Positions 1-13,000 of a stretch of DNA of 64,000 nucleotides are shown piece after piece (position 1 is the first letter of the stretch; every line of letters begins with the position of its first letter). The notes beneath the pieces are model-generated. The model worked only from the letters and a program-made list of their open reading frames with translations. It did no database searches and was not told the origin of the DNA. Origin of the DNA: Lagopus muta (lineage: Eukaryota > Chordata > Aves > Galliformes > Phasianidae); contig NC_064438.1 in the NCBI RefSeq assembly GCF_023343835.1, positions 11,761,077 to 11,825,076 on the forward strand. Reading direction: 5' to 3'. The translations under genes were made by a program, and so were the position numbers.

Positions 1-607
1 TATCAAAACAGCAGTAGCCAAAATAACCTTTTCCTTGGCAGCTTAGGGCATCAAAAACTTTGGATTAAACAAAAAATACTGCATAATAATAGTCATTTGA
101 AGCAGCCATTCCCTTTCTATTTCAGAGGTTTTATAACATTATTCAGAATTGAATGTAACATGCAAAGTGTATTGTTACCAAGTAGTCTCTTATTTGCATT
201 GGTCATCAAGACTAATTTTATACTGCTATTTTTTTAAGCATTGCATGTTTATGTAGATTTTTACAAAATTCTCTTGTTATTTTGGAGTTGTACTGTTGGC
301 TAACAATATTTTTCCTTTCACTTCTGTTACTCTTGGGTCTGTTTACAGATTTAGTTGTTAAATTGGGACGAATTGTTCTCAGCTATGTTTTTTGGCAGTT
401 GCACTGGGTGCAGTCTTGTGACCTAATTCAGCTTGCTGAGGACAAAGGGCAGTACTTCAGACTTATTCAATCACTTGTTAACAGCCAGGTAGTGAAAGGT
501 GGTGATAAACTGTATTTTTGATCTATGTGGGATGTATGCATTGATGCTTAATCCATGGAGACTTTCTGTCCATAATTAACATGTATTTTCAACACTTCTT
601 ATTTTAG
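1..607 (+). other. NUCB2: NUCB2 intron (partial)
   Basis: This AT-rich stretch ends in a polypyrimidine run and TTTTAG directly before the first recognisable NUCB2 exon. I looked for the preceding exon, which should encode the acidic segment before EF-hand 1 ending in Leu-His, and did not find it, so the window opens inside an intron. The 79-codon open frame at 282-521 has no resemblance to NUCB2 and I read it as chance. Confidence 0.75.
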
Positions 608-666
608 ATGTCAATAATGATCGTTTCCTGGATGAGCAAGAATTGGAAGCTCTGTTTACAAAAGAG
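608..666 (+). CDS. NUCB2: NUCB2 exon: EF-hand 1 loop and exiting helix
   Basis: The exon is 59 nt; it starts with the last two bases of the first loop Asp codon and ends after ...LFTKE. The loop reads [12 protein letters not shown], with Asp at 1, Asn at 3, Asp at 5 and Glu at 12 for Ca2+ coordination. Position 6 is Arg where human NUCB2 has Gly. The acceptor is TTTTAG and the donor GAG|GTAAAA, followed at once by a purine-rich A/G tract (669-700). Confidence 0.93.
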
Positions 667-3600
667 GTAAAAAAAAAAAAGAAAAGAAAAAGAAAAAAAG
701 ACCAACCTGAAGGTTCACTTGTTTAAAAAAATATTTGAAGGAATGGTTGTTTTTTCTTCAAATGCATATGGAGGTTTTGGACTACAAATAAAACAATTTA
801 TTTTGATATTTAAGCACCCTTAATATTTATACGCAATTGTAAAAATATACAAAAGCTGGAAAAATAAAGTATTTCAATCTTAGGACTCAGATAATAGACA
901 TGTATTTATAGATGATACAGTCTTCTGCCAGAAGTTCAATTGAGATTTCATTATTAATCCTCTGGACAGTATACCTGTATAATTTGCAGTGTAGAGCCGC
1001 AAATCTGCTTTGGCTCAATGTGGTCTAGTAGGTTTTGAAGCTGAGTAGCTGTGCACATTCAGTGCCAGTCATAAACCTTATATAGAGAGAGAAAAAGGGT
1101 CACACTCACTTGAAAATACTTAGGTTCTATTTCTTGACAAAGAATCAAAATGAATTCATTTGCCTCATCAGATGTAATTGCTGTACAATGATGGACAGCA
1201 CACTGTAGAAGTGGCAGCAGGGATTTCACATTATTTACATCTAGCTACTTTGGATCACAGGTACATTTGGTAAAGCAGGCAATCCTTAGTTTCTTTAAGC
1301 TGCACTTAAAAAGTAAAAATATTTGTACTTTTTTGCCTCCCAGAGTGGCATCAAGATACTACAGAAACAGTTAGTAAACTGTTGGCTTTCATTTTATTGG
1401 TAGGTTCTGTCTTGTTGTAACAAAGAAAAGCTTCCCATGCAAAGATCCAATATTATAGCTGGCACTAATGAGCTTTAGAATTAGTTAGAATTCCTTTTAG
1501 ATTTCATGAATCAGGGAGTAAATGTGCTTTAGCATACACATGCAAGATTACAAATCTGAACTACTGTAGAAGTGAAATTTTCAAAATACTATTTTTTAAC
1601 GGTACGTACTGGTTGTTGTAATCCCTTTATGTGCTACAAAAATGTACGGCAGTCTTTTTTGATGAGTGTGTCCCAGCATTTCACAGTGTTGTGATTTAAA
1701 AATTAATAATCTGGGGCCTTTTTACTTATGACAAAGAAAGCTAAGCTAAATTGCTTAGAAAACTAAAGAGAAGCAAATAAATGTGTGAACTCACCAGGAC
1801 ACTGTTTAAGAAAAGAAGTGGACAGTTAAGCTTAGCACTCAGTTTATCTTGTGATATCCTGAATGCTTACGCTGTGGACAGCATGCTCTGATAAAAAAAA
1901 AGAATTGCTCTTTCCTGTTCAAGAAACTCTGGAAACTCAACTTGCGTTGAATCAAACATGAATGCAGACTGCATGCTGAGGTCAGTGTCTAAAGCATTGA
2001 ATTTCAGCAGACCACATGAATTAACTGGGAACTTCTTCCTTACCAATGATGACGTGCTCACTTGTTACTTAAGTACTATGGTAAAAGAAGTGATTTACAC
2101 TTGTACACATGCTTGGAAAAATGATGAACTCACATTTTCATCTGTCTCAAAAACTACTGTTCCAGATCAATCACTTGAATGAGCAGTCCTTTCTCCAAAA
2201 TAACATTTTCTAAATTTGAATTTCAGCTAGAAAAGGTTTATGATCCGAAAAATGAAGAGGATGACATGGTTGAAATGGAAGAAGAGAGGCTGAGAATGAG
2301 AGAACATGTAATGAATGAGGTACAGACTAATGTTTAACAAACCTGATGTTTTCCTACTATATTAAAAAAAAAAATAGTCCTAATACTAAGGATTGTCTAA
2401 GTACAGCAAAAGGGCTCAACGCTGTTATTAGTGCTGAGATCAGAAAGCCACAATTTTCAGGCCCTATCTTTGGTCGATGTAAATGCCTGCAGACTGGATC
2501 TGTTTTCATTTAAAGAAATTCCAGAGGAAGATTTGTACTATAGCCTCACTTTGCAAGTACTCAGATTTAATACAAATTCCCAGTGAATTCTGTTAAACAG
2601 GGAGGACTGTGAATGTCCTCTTACACTTGGCAATAGGGTAACATTCTGTGGAAGGACAAAGGAAAAGCACTATCTTCAGGTTTTTGTGCTTTCAAAAGAG
2701 TCGTGAGCTCAAGGCATTATCTATGACTCTGAGTATCATTACTGGTTCTCATTAGTTTTTTGTTCAGGAGGCAGAGGAAAGGGAAGAGGATGTTTTGAAT
2801 CACTCTTTTTTTGAATGTATTTTTTCTCTATTCAACTTTATTTCTTAAGCTTGAGGATTGGAGCAAGCCTGGACTTCTTTTACTCACGAAGGAAGGAATT
2901 TCTTCTATTCCCCTTAAGGGTTTCTGACACAGTTTCAGCTTTGTTTGTTTTGAAATCTCCCTATCCAACAGTAGAGATTGCTCTGACTCAGAATTACACT
3001 GTTATTATCAAAAAGCTACAATTTTTTTTTCTCAAAAACATCAGGCATGCTACAATGAAGCACTGGGGCTGCAGCCACAGGTTTTTCCGATTAATTGCCA
3101 AATGAAACGTGAGGATTTACTTTTTATTTCCATTTTTATTAAACTATGTGAGCTTATAAGAAACATCTTTAGAGGATGTTACAGGCATTCATTTGAAAAT
3201 GGGATAATTTAAAAATAAAATGGTTGTATTTGAAGATATTTATGTAAGATATTATGTATTTATGTATTTTTCTCTACCAAAACCCATCCTGAGTTTAATT
3301 TTTTGCTTCAAACAGGTTGACATCAACAAGGACAGATTAGTAACTTTGGAAGAGTTCCTACGAGCTACAGAAAAAAAAGAATTTTTGGAGCCAGATAGCT
3401 GGGAGGTAATGAGAATGTATTCCAAGTGCAACATGCTGTACTATTACCATCAGTCTAATCAGGAAACCAAATGGCTTGTCTGACCTTTGCCTTTTTTCAG
3501 TCCTGTTTTGGTATGCGTGTGGTTAAATGCCCTAGCTAAATGCAATGTACAAAATGTAACAGACTAATACAGTGCAGATGTAATCTTTGTGGTCCACACT

Positions 3601-6552
3601 CAAACAGAAACAGTGTTGCACTGCCACCACGTGGATCCTAGAAGATCTTGATCCACGTGCTTTTCAAAGATAAAATGCACATTTCATTTATGAATCACTT
3701 TAAAGGGGAAATATGAGCTCAGTTGGAAGCAAGAGGATTTTTTTTCCTCCTACCTCTGAACTTGTAATAGAATCTTGCTAAGAAAATAGCTAAGAAATAG
3801 CTATTTTACTGTTTGAGTGAACATACTAACTCTTTACATTATGATTTAGTGTCTTCTAGTGAACTGTAAAATTCAGCTAATAATTATTTCAGTGGAAAGA
3901 TAATCAAAATAGATATACGTTCCTACCCAAGTATTCCTGTTTGTGTTTTCTTGCAGACACTAGATCAACAGCAGCTCTTCACTGAGGATGAACTGAAGGA
4001 ATTTGAAAGTCATATTTCTCAGCAGGAAGATGAACTCAGAAAGAAGGCAGAAGAACTTCAGAAACAGAAGGAGGAACTACAGAGGCAGCATGACCAGCTT
4101 CAGGCTCAGAAACAAGAGCTTCAGCAGGTACACTTGACACAACAGTATTTTTTCTCTCCCTTCCGTGTTCTCATACATGTAAAGACTTATGACAGTCCCC
4201 AGCTCTGGAGCATCTTTCATCTTGATTTCTCTTAGGAATCTCAGTTGAATTTTAAACAGCAGTAGTACTGCACCATGTCATGATCCATTACTTCAGATTG
4301 TAGCAAACAGTGAAAGCATCTCAACTCAGTAGTTTTCCCGCTAACAAAGACTCAACGTAATGATGTGCATATATTTCCTGTGTGTATTCACTCATATCAG
4401 AGAAAGTTGACAGAGTGAAGTTTTTCAACTGTGTTACTTTGTTTTTCACCAGGTTGTAAAACAGATGGAACAAAAGAAACTGCAGCAAGCAAATCCGCCT
4501 GCAGGACCAGCTGGAGAACTGAAATTCCAGCCCCGTATGTATCTTTCTGTAAAGTTTGTGTACTTTAAGATCTCCGACATTACAGTCATTAAAAATACAT
4601 TTTCTGTTCAAACTCTTAATATAGTGTGGTTTTAATTATCTCTGTAGGGAGTGTTATTAAGGTAGAAGTATGGAAGCCTTTTAAAATGTTACTGAAATCT
4701 CAGCAATTTTATATTTGTAGGGGAAAAAGAAAAGTTCTGACTTATAGCATCAGATGGACAGAGAAAAGATTGCATTTTTTTTGGAGTGTTTTGCATGTCA
4801 GTCTAAAAATAGTGAGATCTAGGATATCTCTGATATTCAGAGAAGAGTAGGGGCATACAAATGACCACGCCTGTCTAATGTCCTATGGCTGCATTACCAG
4901 AGATAGGTGCATTCAATGTATTTTGCCTTGTGCAAACATGTTGTAATATACCTCAATTGAGTAGCAAGAATGTGAAATTACAGTAATTTAAGCTTCATTG
5001 CTTGTTGTACAAGCATGCTCCTGATCCCAAGATGTCTGCACAAGCACTAATGTTGGTGCACCTATCATTTAATGGCTATCAGTACTTAGGCAGCTAGATG
5101 AAAGTTGTCTCTTAGCTGTTACTCTCTTAGCTGTATCCTAGAATTTCAGATTGTAATCCAGAATTGTGGTCCCAGTCCCTGACTGGGAAACAAATCAAAA
5201 CATTGAAATGCTTTCATCATGTCTGTCCTCTCTGGTCAGTTTATCTGCATTTGAGCACAACACGATGTGACAAGTTTTAGACAACATGAGCAACCAATTG
5301 CTTCAACGTGCACAGACAATAAGGTCACAATAAATCATTCCATGTGATTACTGATAACAAAAAAGTGGTCAGGTATATTTTAACACTTCTTAGTTCTCTT
5401 CTTCCATACATGCAAACATTTTCTTCCCCATCTAGAAACTAAAGTGACTTTATTGGCTTCCATGTTTATGTGCTAACATTATCAGCACAGCTCAAAGAAT
5501 TTTTAACATATTGAACATGAATCTTTGGGCTGTATTCAGTCAGCCTTTTGAATATTGGAAGGACTTAACAGCACCTTTGGGGCCAACAGTGAGGTTTCAA
5601 ACCTGAAATGCCATTTTCAGTGATTACAGCTCACTTTGCTGAGTACCCTGGAATTATATCCTCAAGGTACTCAGTTTATTGTGCAAAGCAAGAAACAACG
5701 GAATTTGAACATCAGTTTCATTTTGTCTTTCATTTGCTTCATAGCTTGGGGCTAATATCAATTTATATCCCTTAGTTACAATAGCTTCTCTTTGTCTTCC
5801 CTCAGTAAAAACACAGTTTGTGATAGCAGATTCCTTGGACTTGGTTCAGTGATACATTTTTTAACACTGGCAATAACTGATAGCGTTCTTAAAACTTTAC
5901 ACAAAAATAATACAAAAGTTTTTGTAAAGTCATTAGACAAGTATCCTAAGCTCTCATTTTATTAGCCAAAACTATTCACTGTTCATTGTCTGAGTTAAGG
6001 AGGTCCCAACTATGAAAGCTGGCATTCTGAGGGAGGCAAAGGGAGAAAGTTGTAAAGATTGTCAGCGCAGTAAGGATTAAAATACAGAAGCAAGTTGTTC
6101 ATTTTTTTTTTTTAAAACTTGCTATGTTAGGATTAAAGGTTTCATAAACATGTAGTATGTTTTAGAAAGAACAGATTAGTATCCAAAAAGAGATTATATA
6201 AATAAAAACATTTTTACTGAAAACAGAAGCAACTAGTAATCTAAGAAATCCTGAATATAATCATTTTGCAGCCTGTTGGGTAAACTCAATCTGATTTCAT
6301 TGTTAGTCTTCCAATTACAAAATAAAAACAGGTGGTTCAATTTGATTGTCTGTACACTAGAAACATTACTTTAGAGACTTCTCACATATGGAGCTCATTT
6401 AATTGAGAAATTTTAAGCAGTTTTATTCCTGTTTTACAGCTGGCGAACACAAAATTGAAGAAGCACCAAAACATCCTGCAGGAGGTGATCAGCCTTTACC
6501 ACCAGGACATATCCAAGAACCAGCTGCTAGAACTGATCAAGTTCACCCTTAA
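608..6552 (+). CDS. NUCB2: NUCB2, nucleobindin-2, 3' part (six coding exons)
   Basis: Nucleobindin-2 is a secretory-pathway and Golgi Ca2+-binding protein and the precursor of nesfatin-1. Exons seen are 608-666, 2227-2319, 3316-3405, 3957-4127, 4453-4534 and 6440-6552, all with AG acceptors and GT donors and with joining phases. Together they encode EF-hand 1 (loop [12 protein letters not shown]), an acidic helix, EF-hand 2 (loop [12 protein letters not shown]), a long Gln/Glu/Lys-rich coiled coil with heptad leucines, and a Pro-rich tail ending DQVHP. Most residues match human NUCB2 as I remember it. The nesfatin-1 segment, signal peptide and basic region lie upstream of the window. Two oddities: Arg replaces Gly at EF-loop 1 position 6, and the C-terminus runs about 37 residues past the point where human NUCB2 ends (KFEPHI). 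NUCB1 is the alternative, but EFLEPDSWE and AGELKF fit NUCB2. The introns hold only short A-rich tracts that I can name. Confidence 0.95.
2227..2319 (+). CDS. NUCB2: NUCB2 exon: acidic helix between EF-hands
   Basis: The exon is 93 nt, 31 whole codons, from LEKVYDP to REHVMNE. It is Glu/Asp-rich and almost identical to both human NUCB2 and NUCB1 in the linker between the EF-hands. Acceptor TTTCAG, donor GAG|GTACAG, phase 0 at both ends. Confidence 0.95.
3316..3405 (+). CDS. NUCB2: NUCB2 exon: EF-hand 2
   Basis: The exon is 90 nt, 30 codons, from VDINKD to PDSWE. The Ca2+ loop is [12 protein letters not shown]. Arg at loop position 6 is normal for this second hand in human NUCB1 and NUCB2. 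EFLEPDSWE is a NUCB2-type sequence and separates it from NUCB1. Acceptor AACAG, donor GAG|GTAATG. Confidence 0.95.
3957..4127 (+). CDS. NUCB2: NUCB2 exon: coiled coil / leucine zipper
   Basis: The exon is 171 nt, 57 codons, from TLDQQQLF to QELQQ. It is rich in Gln, Glu, Lys and Leu with heptad-spaced leucines ([17 protein letters not shown]), the putative leucine zipper of nucleobindins. Acceptor TTGCAG, donor CAG|GTACAC, phase 0 at both ends. Confidence 0.95.
4453..4534 (+). CDS. NUCB2: NUCB2 exon: end of coiled coil and AGELKF segment
   Basis: The exon is 82 nt, 27 codons plus one base, from VVKQMEQ to GELKFQP. The coiled coil ends in [12 protein letters not shown] and is followed by the Pro/Gly stretch that nearly ends human NUCB2. 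Acceptor CACCAG, donor CCC C|GTATGT. The leftover C joins CT of the next exon to make Pro. Confidence 0.93.
6440..6552 (+). CDS. NUCB2: NUCB2 last coding exon: Pro-rich C-terminal tail
   Basis: After acceptor TTTACAG the frame reads [16 protein letters not shown] and continues to DQVHP and a TAA stop at 6550-6552. The phase joins exactly to the previous exon. Human NUCB2 stops a few residues after KFEP, so this tail is a long extension. It is Pro, Gly, His and Glu rich and looks disordered. A shifted open frame over the same bases (from 6455) is a shadow. Confidence 0.85.
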
Positions 6553-7082
6553 CCACTCGTGCCTCAACTTTATAGCATCTTTATTATTTTGGGGGGAGGG
6601 TAAAAGGCAGGAAAGGGAGAGGGACACAAAAAGAAAAAAAAGGGTAATGAACTCTCCACTTTCTTTCCCAGATTGTAAAATCACTGGGAATGTTAGAGAT
6701 TAAATATCAATCAGACTTGAATCATAAATCAATTTTCTCTCCAGTACATCAGTAAGAAAGGCAGTGGGGATTATTTAGCAGCTATAATGGAGGAAAAAAA
6801 ATAAGGAAACTTATTATTAAAGGTTTTTATGGCCAAGGGACTCAGCTCTTGGACTTCTCTGTTATGAAAAGAGGGAGGAGATGTCTGCCATTGTGTGTTT
6901 AGGCATGAATTGCTACCTTTTCTGAGAAGCAGCAGCAAACTGAACTGAATATCAAGTTAGGTCTTGTTTTATGTAGAGACTCTTTCCAGAAATGTTGAGA
7001 AGCAAAGTACAGGGAAACAGATCATAGACAAAGGCCTACCGTTCCCAGTACTACCAACCCCTTTCTTTTGAGACCAAATAAA
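6553..7082 (+). terminator. NUCB2: NUCB2 3' UTR with candidate poly(A) signals
   Basis: This is AT-rich sequence after the TAA stop. ATTAAA occurs at 6699-6704 and a canonical AATAAA at 7077-7082. A further AATAAA lies far downstream at 9203-9208, so the transcript could be longer. Without transcript data I cannot say which site is used. Confidence 0.45.
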
Positions 7083-10000
7083 ACTGAAAATTCTTACTCT
7101 CAACTTTTAGAAAATTTGCACTTTCTAAAATTTAACCACCACAAACAATTGCATGGAACAGTGAATACTTTTCATGTTTACAGAAGCCTAAGAATTTCAC
7201 TGTAAGCCTTCAAAAGGAATACTGTACTTGTAGTGGATTGGTCTGAACTCTCCTTGTTAAGATTAATTCTGTGTAGCATTGGCTCACTCATTTGGCTCTG
7301 GGGATAGTTCTTTTGTCCGTTTCTTTCATCAGGTGCCAAGTGATCTCAAAATTTTGCATGTGATTAAATAAGCTTTTTATGTTGATGGAAATTTGTACAA
7401 AACAGAACAAGACTCACTGTCTTTTTCTGCACAGATTTTCCTACCTCTTGTGGTAATACCAGATTTTTCAAAATGCACCATGTGCTTCTAAAAGCTGTTC
7501 TCAGACATGAATCTTTGACTTATTAAGAGTCTCACTGTTAATATGTATTTGTCTTTCAGCAGTTAGTTGATGTAGGTTTCTGAAATGTCTAAAACAAGGG
7601 TGCTACTTGATTGTATTATTTTGGTACAGAACCAGGATAGCTCCCTCATATCATAAGCCAAGATTTTTCAAAAACCAAACAAAAAACCAACAACAAAACA
7701 AAAACTCAGCAGCAAAAGTTGTCTTTCCTGTGGGTTTCGCTATAATGTCAAAAAGCTGTGTGATTGTCCTTCCTTGTCATCCACTTCAGACCGAGTGTAA
7801 AGCCTCCTTCTTTTTCTAGCTTTGTGTTTGTTTGTTGTTGTTAAAAAAAAAAAAAAAAGGATTGCTCTGATTGTATAACGTTGGCTCTGAACTGATATAC
7901 ACACACCTTGGCAAGCATCCTTTGTATTTTCTTCCACTTCTGTGGCTAATTGCTTACACTGTCATTCAAAGAGATCATTTGGGTTTTGAGCAAAGAAATA
8001 GGCACGCATCTCCTAAGAAAAGATGTTCCTTTCAGAGTAATAGTCAAACATTTTAGGCAAACTCAAAGACAGGTGGCAGTTAAAGTTTTGTATTGATATT
8101 TGATATTTAAGTTTCTCACTGAAGACTTGTGATTGATAGAGGCTAGTCATATTCCTTACATGCTTAATGCTTCTTGCAGCAGAATCGAGCATATTCATGT
8201 TCTTTACACAATGTAACAAAACTCATTGCTGGAATAGATTAGGTTTCTTTCTCTGTTTAATCTTGTTAATTATGACATCACATTTCATTCATTTCTACCA
8301 GTCCAGCAATTAGATTTACTTTGTTGTTGTTCTCTCTGCGAGTTGTCAGTATCTTAATTTGTTTCTAATTTTAGTTTCAAAAAGCCACTGTTTGTTACTT
8401 CCATGTAATTCTAACATCAGTTTATATCTTTGTCAGGAGGCTGAAGTATGTTTCTACAACTGTTTGAGAGAACTAGACATAGTTACAACTACAACCAGAG
8501 TAACATCATTTCCCAGTGCAGAGTCTTGGCTTTAGGGCTGTAAGCATAATAATCAGGAGCAGAGCAAGGAAAGAGGAGAACAAAGGGTGAGTGATTCTAA
8601 CATCACAAAAAAAGGAGGGAACATTTTTCCTTCTCCTTGTACCACATGAAATTTTACAAAGACTGAGTGATGCAGCAGGAGTTTTCACAGAGAATCAAGG
8701 ACTGAAACTTTGAATGCATTTCTACCATACAAATCATTCTTCCCTCATGTTACATCTGCCTCATCACTAATGTTACTATAGGTAATGCAGCATATGCTCT
8801 CAAGTGCTTGCCACAGTTCAAGCTTTGTTTTCATTGCAGCGTTACATTTCAGTTTTAAGAATCTCACTCTCCCTGAAATGGAAGAAAAGTATTTTATCCC
8901 CTTTACATTATTTACTTTTAAATACACAGAGAATTTTATAAAGAACTGTTGTAACATGGGTGCTGAACTCGTCTCATGCTAGCCACAAGGTAATGTAAGT
9001 TGTGTTTGAAGCAGATGCCTAGAAGAAGCCAGAGTTTTCATTTATTATTTCATCATGAGTTAACAAGAGTTCCCAGTTTTACATTTCAACTAACCACTGA
9101 GCTGCATTCAGCATAAAATAATGCATATCTTTCATTCCATTGCTGTCTGGTACCTAAATGTTCTTGTCAGTGTTAATTTTATTGATAGGCTTGCATTTTA
9201 ACAATAAACTTAGGTTCATTTTTTAGAAGTAAAAACAGGCAGTTTTCTAAACTTTAGAATTACTGATTGGATTTATTTCTTACAATGATCAAAGTTGTAG
9301 TCCAGCTGTCAGATGTTTGTGCTAAATTGTGAGGAAGTCAATGCCTTAGTTCACAGTAACACTTCAGTCTCCTACTGAGCAGACACTAAATTTGCTGCCT
9401 AAACATTTTTGAGATGAGAGTTCAAATTACAAATTCATACTTGTCTGTCCAATTCAGAATCTGATATGAATCATTATCTGTTCCACATGTCTGCATAGAT
9501 AGCAAGGACTGAGTGGGTATTTTCCCAGAAGATGGTCAGTCAGGTCTGGTCTACCAGCAAACAGGCCTGACCTGGTACTGCCCATCTTGTTGTCCTCTGG
9601 GGAAAGGACATTATTCTTCAGACCTAAGCTAACGAGGTCTCAATCTGAGCATAATCAAATTATTTTTGAGGATTAATTCTGAGATAAACTTTATCTCACT
9701 GTAAGGAACATCTGACTTAGAAGTTATGCAACATGCTAAAGTCCTACCTACACCTGGGGCATGTAACTGATTTGACCCTTCTTTAACACAGCTTGTTTTC
9801 AACGATGACATCTTTCATTAGATTCTCTTGTCCACAACAGAGACTGAAAGTATTACATTATCCACTTAAAGCATGTTTTCTTCTATGGTATGGATTTCTC
9901 AGGAGCTTTTTAAAAGATTTTTAAAAACTTCACTTACAGCTATGTTGGAAAGTAGAATGCTACAATTGCAGATAAACAAGGGACTGGAATATCATGGGCA

Positions 10001-13000
10001 CCAGTGCTTTGACCTGTACTCTGTTTTTCCTTTAGGAGGTGATTTACAGGAAAATTGAATGTAACCTCATAGAGGCATCACTTCCAAGATAAATGTGCAG
10101 ATATTTTGTTCTGTACTTGGCTGGGATTTCAGTAGGAGGATTAAGGGGTAAGATTTGGTCAGTGGTGTATAAATTTTTATCTTGCAGTGCAATATATATG
10201 TAAGAAAAAAAGCCCCAGTCCATAGTTTGTACTGATTAGTTTTTAACTGGATTAAACTGAATCTCAGTGCAGTCACAGACTTACAGTGTTTTATTTTAAG
10301 TGGGTCAGAATGAGGCAACTGCTGCCAGCAGGCAGCACCACGGCCAAGGAGCATTCCCTTCTGCTTCCTCCTGTCGGCCCACTGGCTTGGGGACCAGAGA
10401 GGGGCATGACTCAATGCAGCCCCAAGTCTGCTCCCAAGAGAGAACAGCTGATGTTTCAAGGTGCTGACACTGCATTGTTTTTGGGTTTGCATAGGGGGTG
10501 TGCATATCCAGCCAGGTATGGCCAGGCAGGCTTTAGGCTGTGCACAAGCATACGAAGTCTTTGTGGCTTAGATCTTGTGTATAAGCTCATTTTTGCCTTC
10601 CTGTTTGTTGCGTGCTTTCTGGAAAGAGGTAAAAATATTTCACAAACAAATAGACATCTTTTATTCTTCCTGACACCAGCTGCATCACCACAATAGCTAT
10701 TCACTCACTAAGTATTTGAATGCTACACTTCCTGTATTTATAAAAAACTAATGAAACTGCACCACCATGAGAAACTAGGTATTAACTTCACATACTTCCC
10801 TGAGATGTTCCAGTTCAAAAGAGAAATCCTGGAAAAGTAGAAATACCACATGAGTTATAGTAGCAGATTTTGCTATAGGTTGCTTGTTTTTATTTACAGA
10901 TCCTGTCTTCAAATCCAGATATCAGCCATTTCAGGATGTCAGAATTGCAGGGATAGTGTGTATTTTGGAGAGATGCATGGGACATGATGGCTCATGGAGC
11001 TTCCATTGTGTACAGTATGTAAGCATAGTGTTGGTAAGCACACACTGAATAAGAAAAAAAACAACGTATGGTGACATTCTTCAAGGAAAGGAAGCTCTGA
11101 GGTGTATGGAGTATCCTTTTGTAATGTAAGCAAATGCCAGGAGCTGTCATTAATGTTTACTCTAGAAGTCCTTTCTTGTTTGCATCTTCAAATATCTGTT
11201 GCTAAAATTAAGAGGTAGTCATAGCACTGAAAGATGAGTCCCATCTGGAAACACAGCAGCACTTAGCAGACCTAGGTTACATTTCTAAAAGATTTTATTT
11301 TGCTACTTAGTAGGAAATAGAGAAGTAGCTTGAGTCCCGTAATTTACACAATTGCAGATAGCAAGCACCAAAACAATTTACTAATGCCCTATTTTTTTAT
11401 GTTTTAATGCCTTAAAAGCTGCACTTAAATGATGTGTTAAACAGCCTGCATTCTTGCTTATACAGTAAAGCAAAATATCATGATGGAAAGAGGTTTTCTT
11501 TTTTAATTGTTTGTTTCTCCCCAGATATACCCAAGTTTCTAAACCTGGTACATTTATCATTGACAAATACACAGATAGAGCAGCATTACAATGCTGATCT
11601 CTCCACAAACTGCATCTTTTCCATCATATCAAGAGACTCTCAGTCTGAATGACTGCATCGTGGCTGCTGTTCAGCTGCCATTTTAAACAGCTTACGTTCA
11701 TTCAGACTTGCATTACTTTAACACATAATAGTTCACTAGAGCAATCTTCTAGGCAAATGCACATAGAGCCATTTCTGTGTTATAGATGGAGGGAGCATAC
11801 AGTATCCCTTCTAATACATCATTTTACACTTTCCCACTAACCTATAATTACTATCAACAGCACATTAAGAGGGCATCAGTTTCTAAGTTCCCCACAACAG
11901 GTGACACTGGAGAAAGCAGGATGGAGGCACAGGCAGCCATCTACCATCTGTATCATATCAAGCTACCCTGCTTCATGAATTCAGAGCCCCCATAGTAGGA
12001 GAGGAAGTATTATTCAGCCATGACTTTGATACTCTATGCAAACTTGTATGCATGGAAATTTCACAAAAAGACTCCGTATACTTTAGTAGCAATGAGCGAA
12101 ATTCTATACTGCATCTGTACTGGAGACTATTCAGACATTGCCAGTGCATTTAGTACCACGGGGGAGTGACACAGCATCTGTTATAAAATCGAGTGATTTC
12201 TAATCATGTATAGTCACATACCATTTTTTTCCACTAGAGGGAGTTCGAGAGTGCTCAGTAATCCTAATCTCAAAAGCACGTTAAAAAGCAGTCCGGTGGC
12301 ATAATAAAACAGGAGGGTGAGGACTGAATGATCCCTCAGAAGCCAAATTAAAGCTGCCATGTTTTAAAAGGGCTCTTTCCACCCTTAGAGATTTCTTAAA
12401 ATATGCTGTTTCCTTTCTGAAGAGACTCTGAAAGTAAGAACTAAACGAACAGTGTTTTTCCTGAACACAGACATCTCCATACCGTACTTGATCTCCAAGT
12501 ACAATCCACCACATCTGGATATCAACACCATGTGAATCACCTCGTATTTTAAAAAGCCCAAGATGAGAATCAGGAAAGGACACTGTTTGTGTTTATAGGT
12601 GAAAGCCCTTGTCATTCTAGCATAGGATTCTACTCATCAAACAGCAAAATAAAAAAAGGTAATGCTGCAACATTTCTGTCAAAAATACAGCTAGGAGATG
12701 CACATACCAAGTCATGTCATTCCCAGTGCTGCTTAAGGACTAGCTTCTTCAGCAGTAGTTGGTAAGCTGTTTCGTATCAGCATTTTGGGGGGAAATCCTA
12801 ATGGTAAGAACTGTATACATCAGAGCCAGTTTAGGAAGGCTAGTTTGTTCAGTCTTTAAAGCTTGCCTGGAAGAACAGTTACCAATAGTCAAATGAACTG
12901 ATAACATCATGATGTTATGAGAACCAGGATAAAGGGATAGAGTGTTGTGGTCAAAACATGCCTTAGGTTTTTGATAACATTTCCCTGTTTCTCTAGTTTA

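Noticed and set aside
3951-4235. 94-codon + strand frame starting upstream of the NUCB2 coiled-coil exon
   Set aside because: It is the real exon read through both splice sites; the ATG is in the intron.
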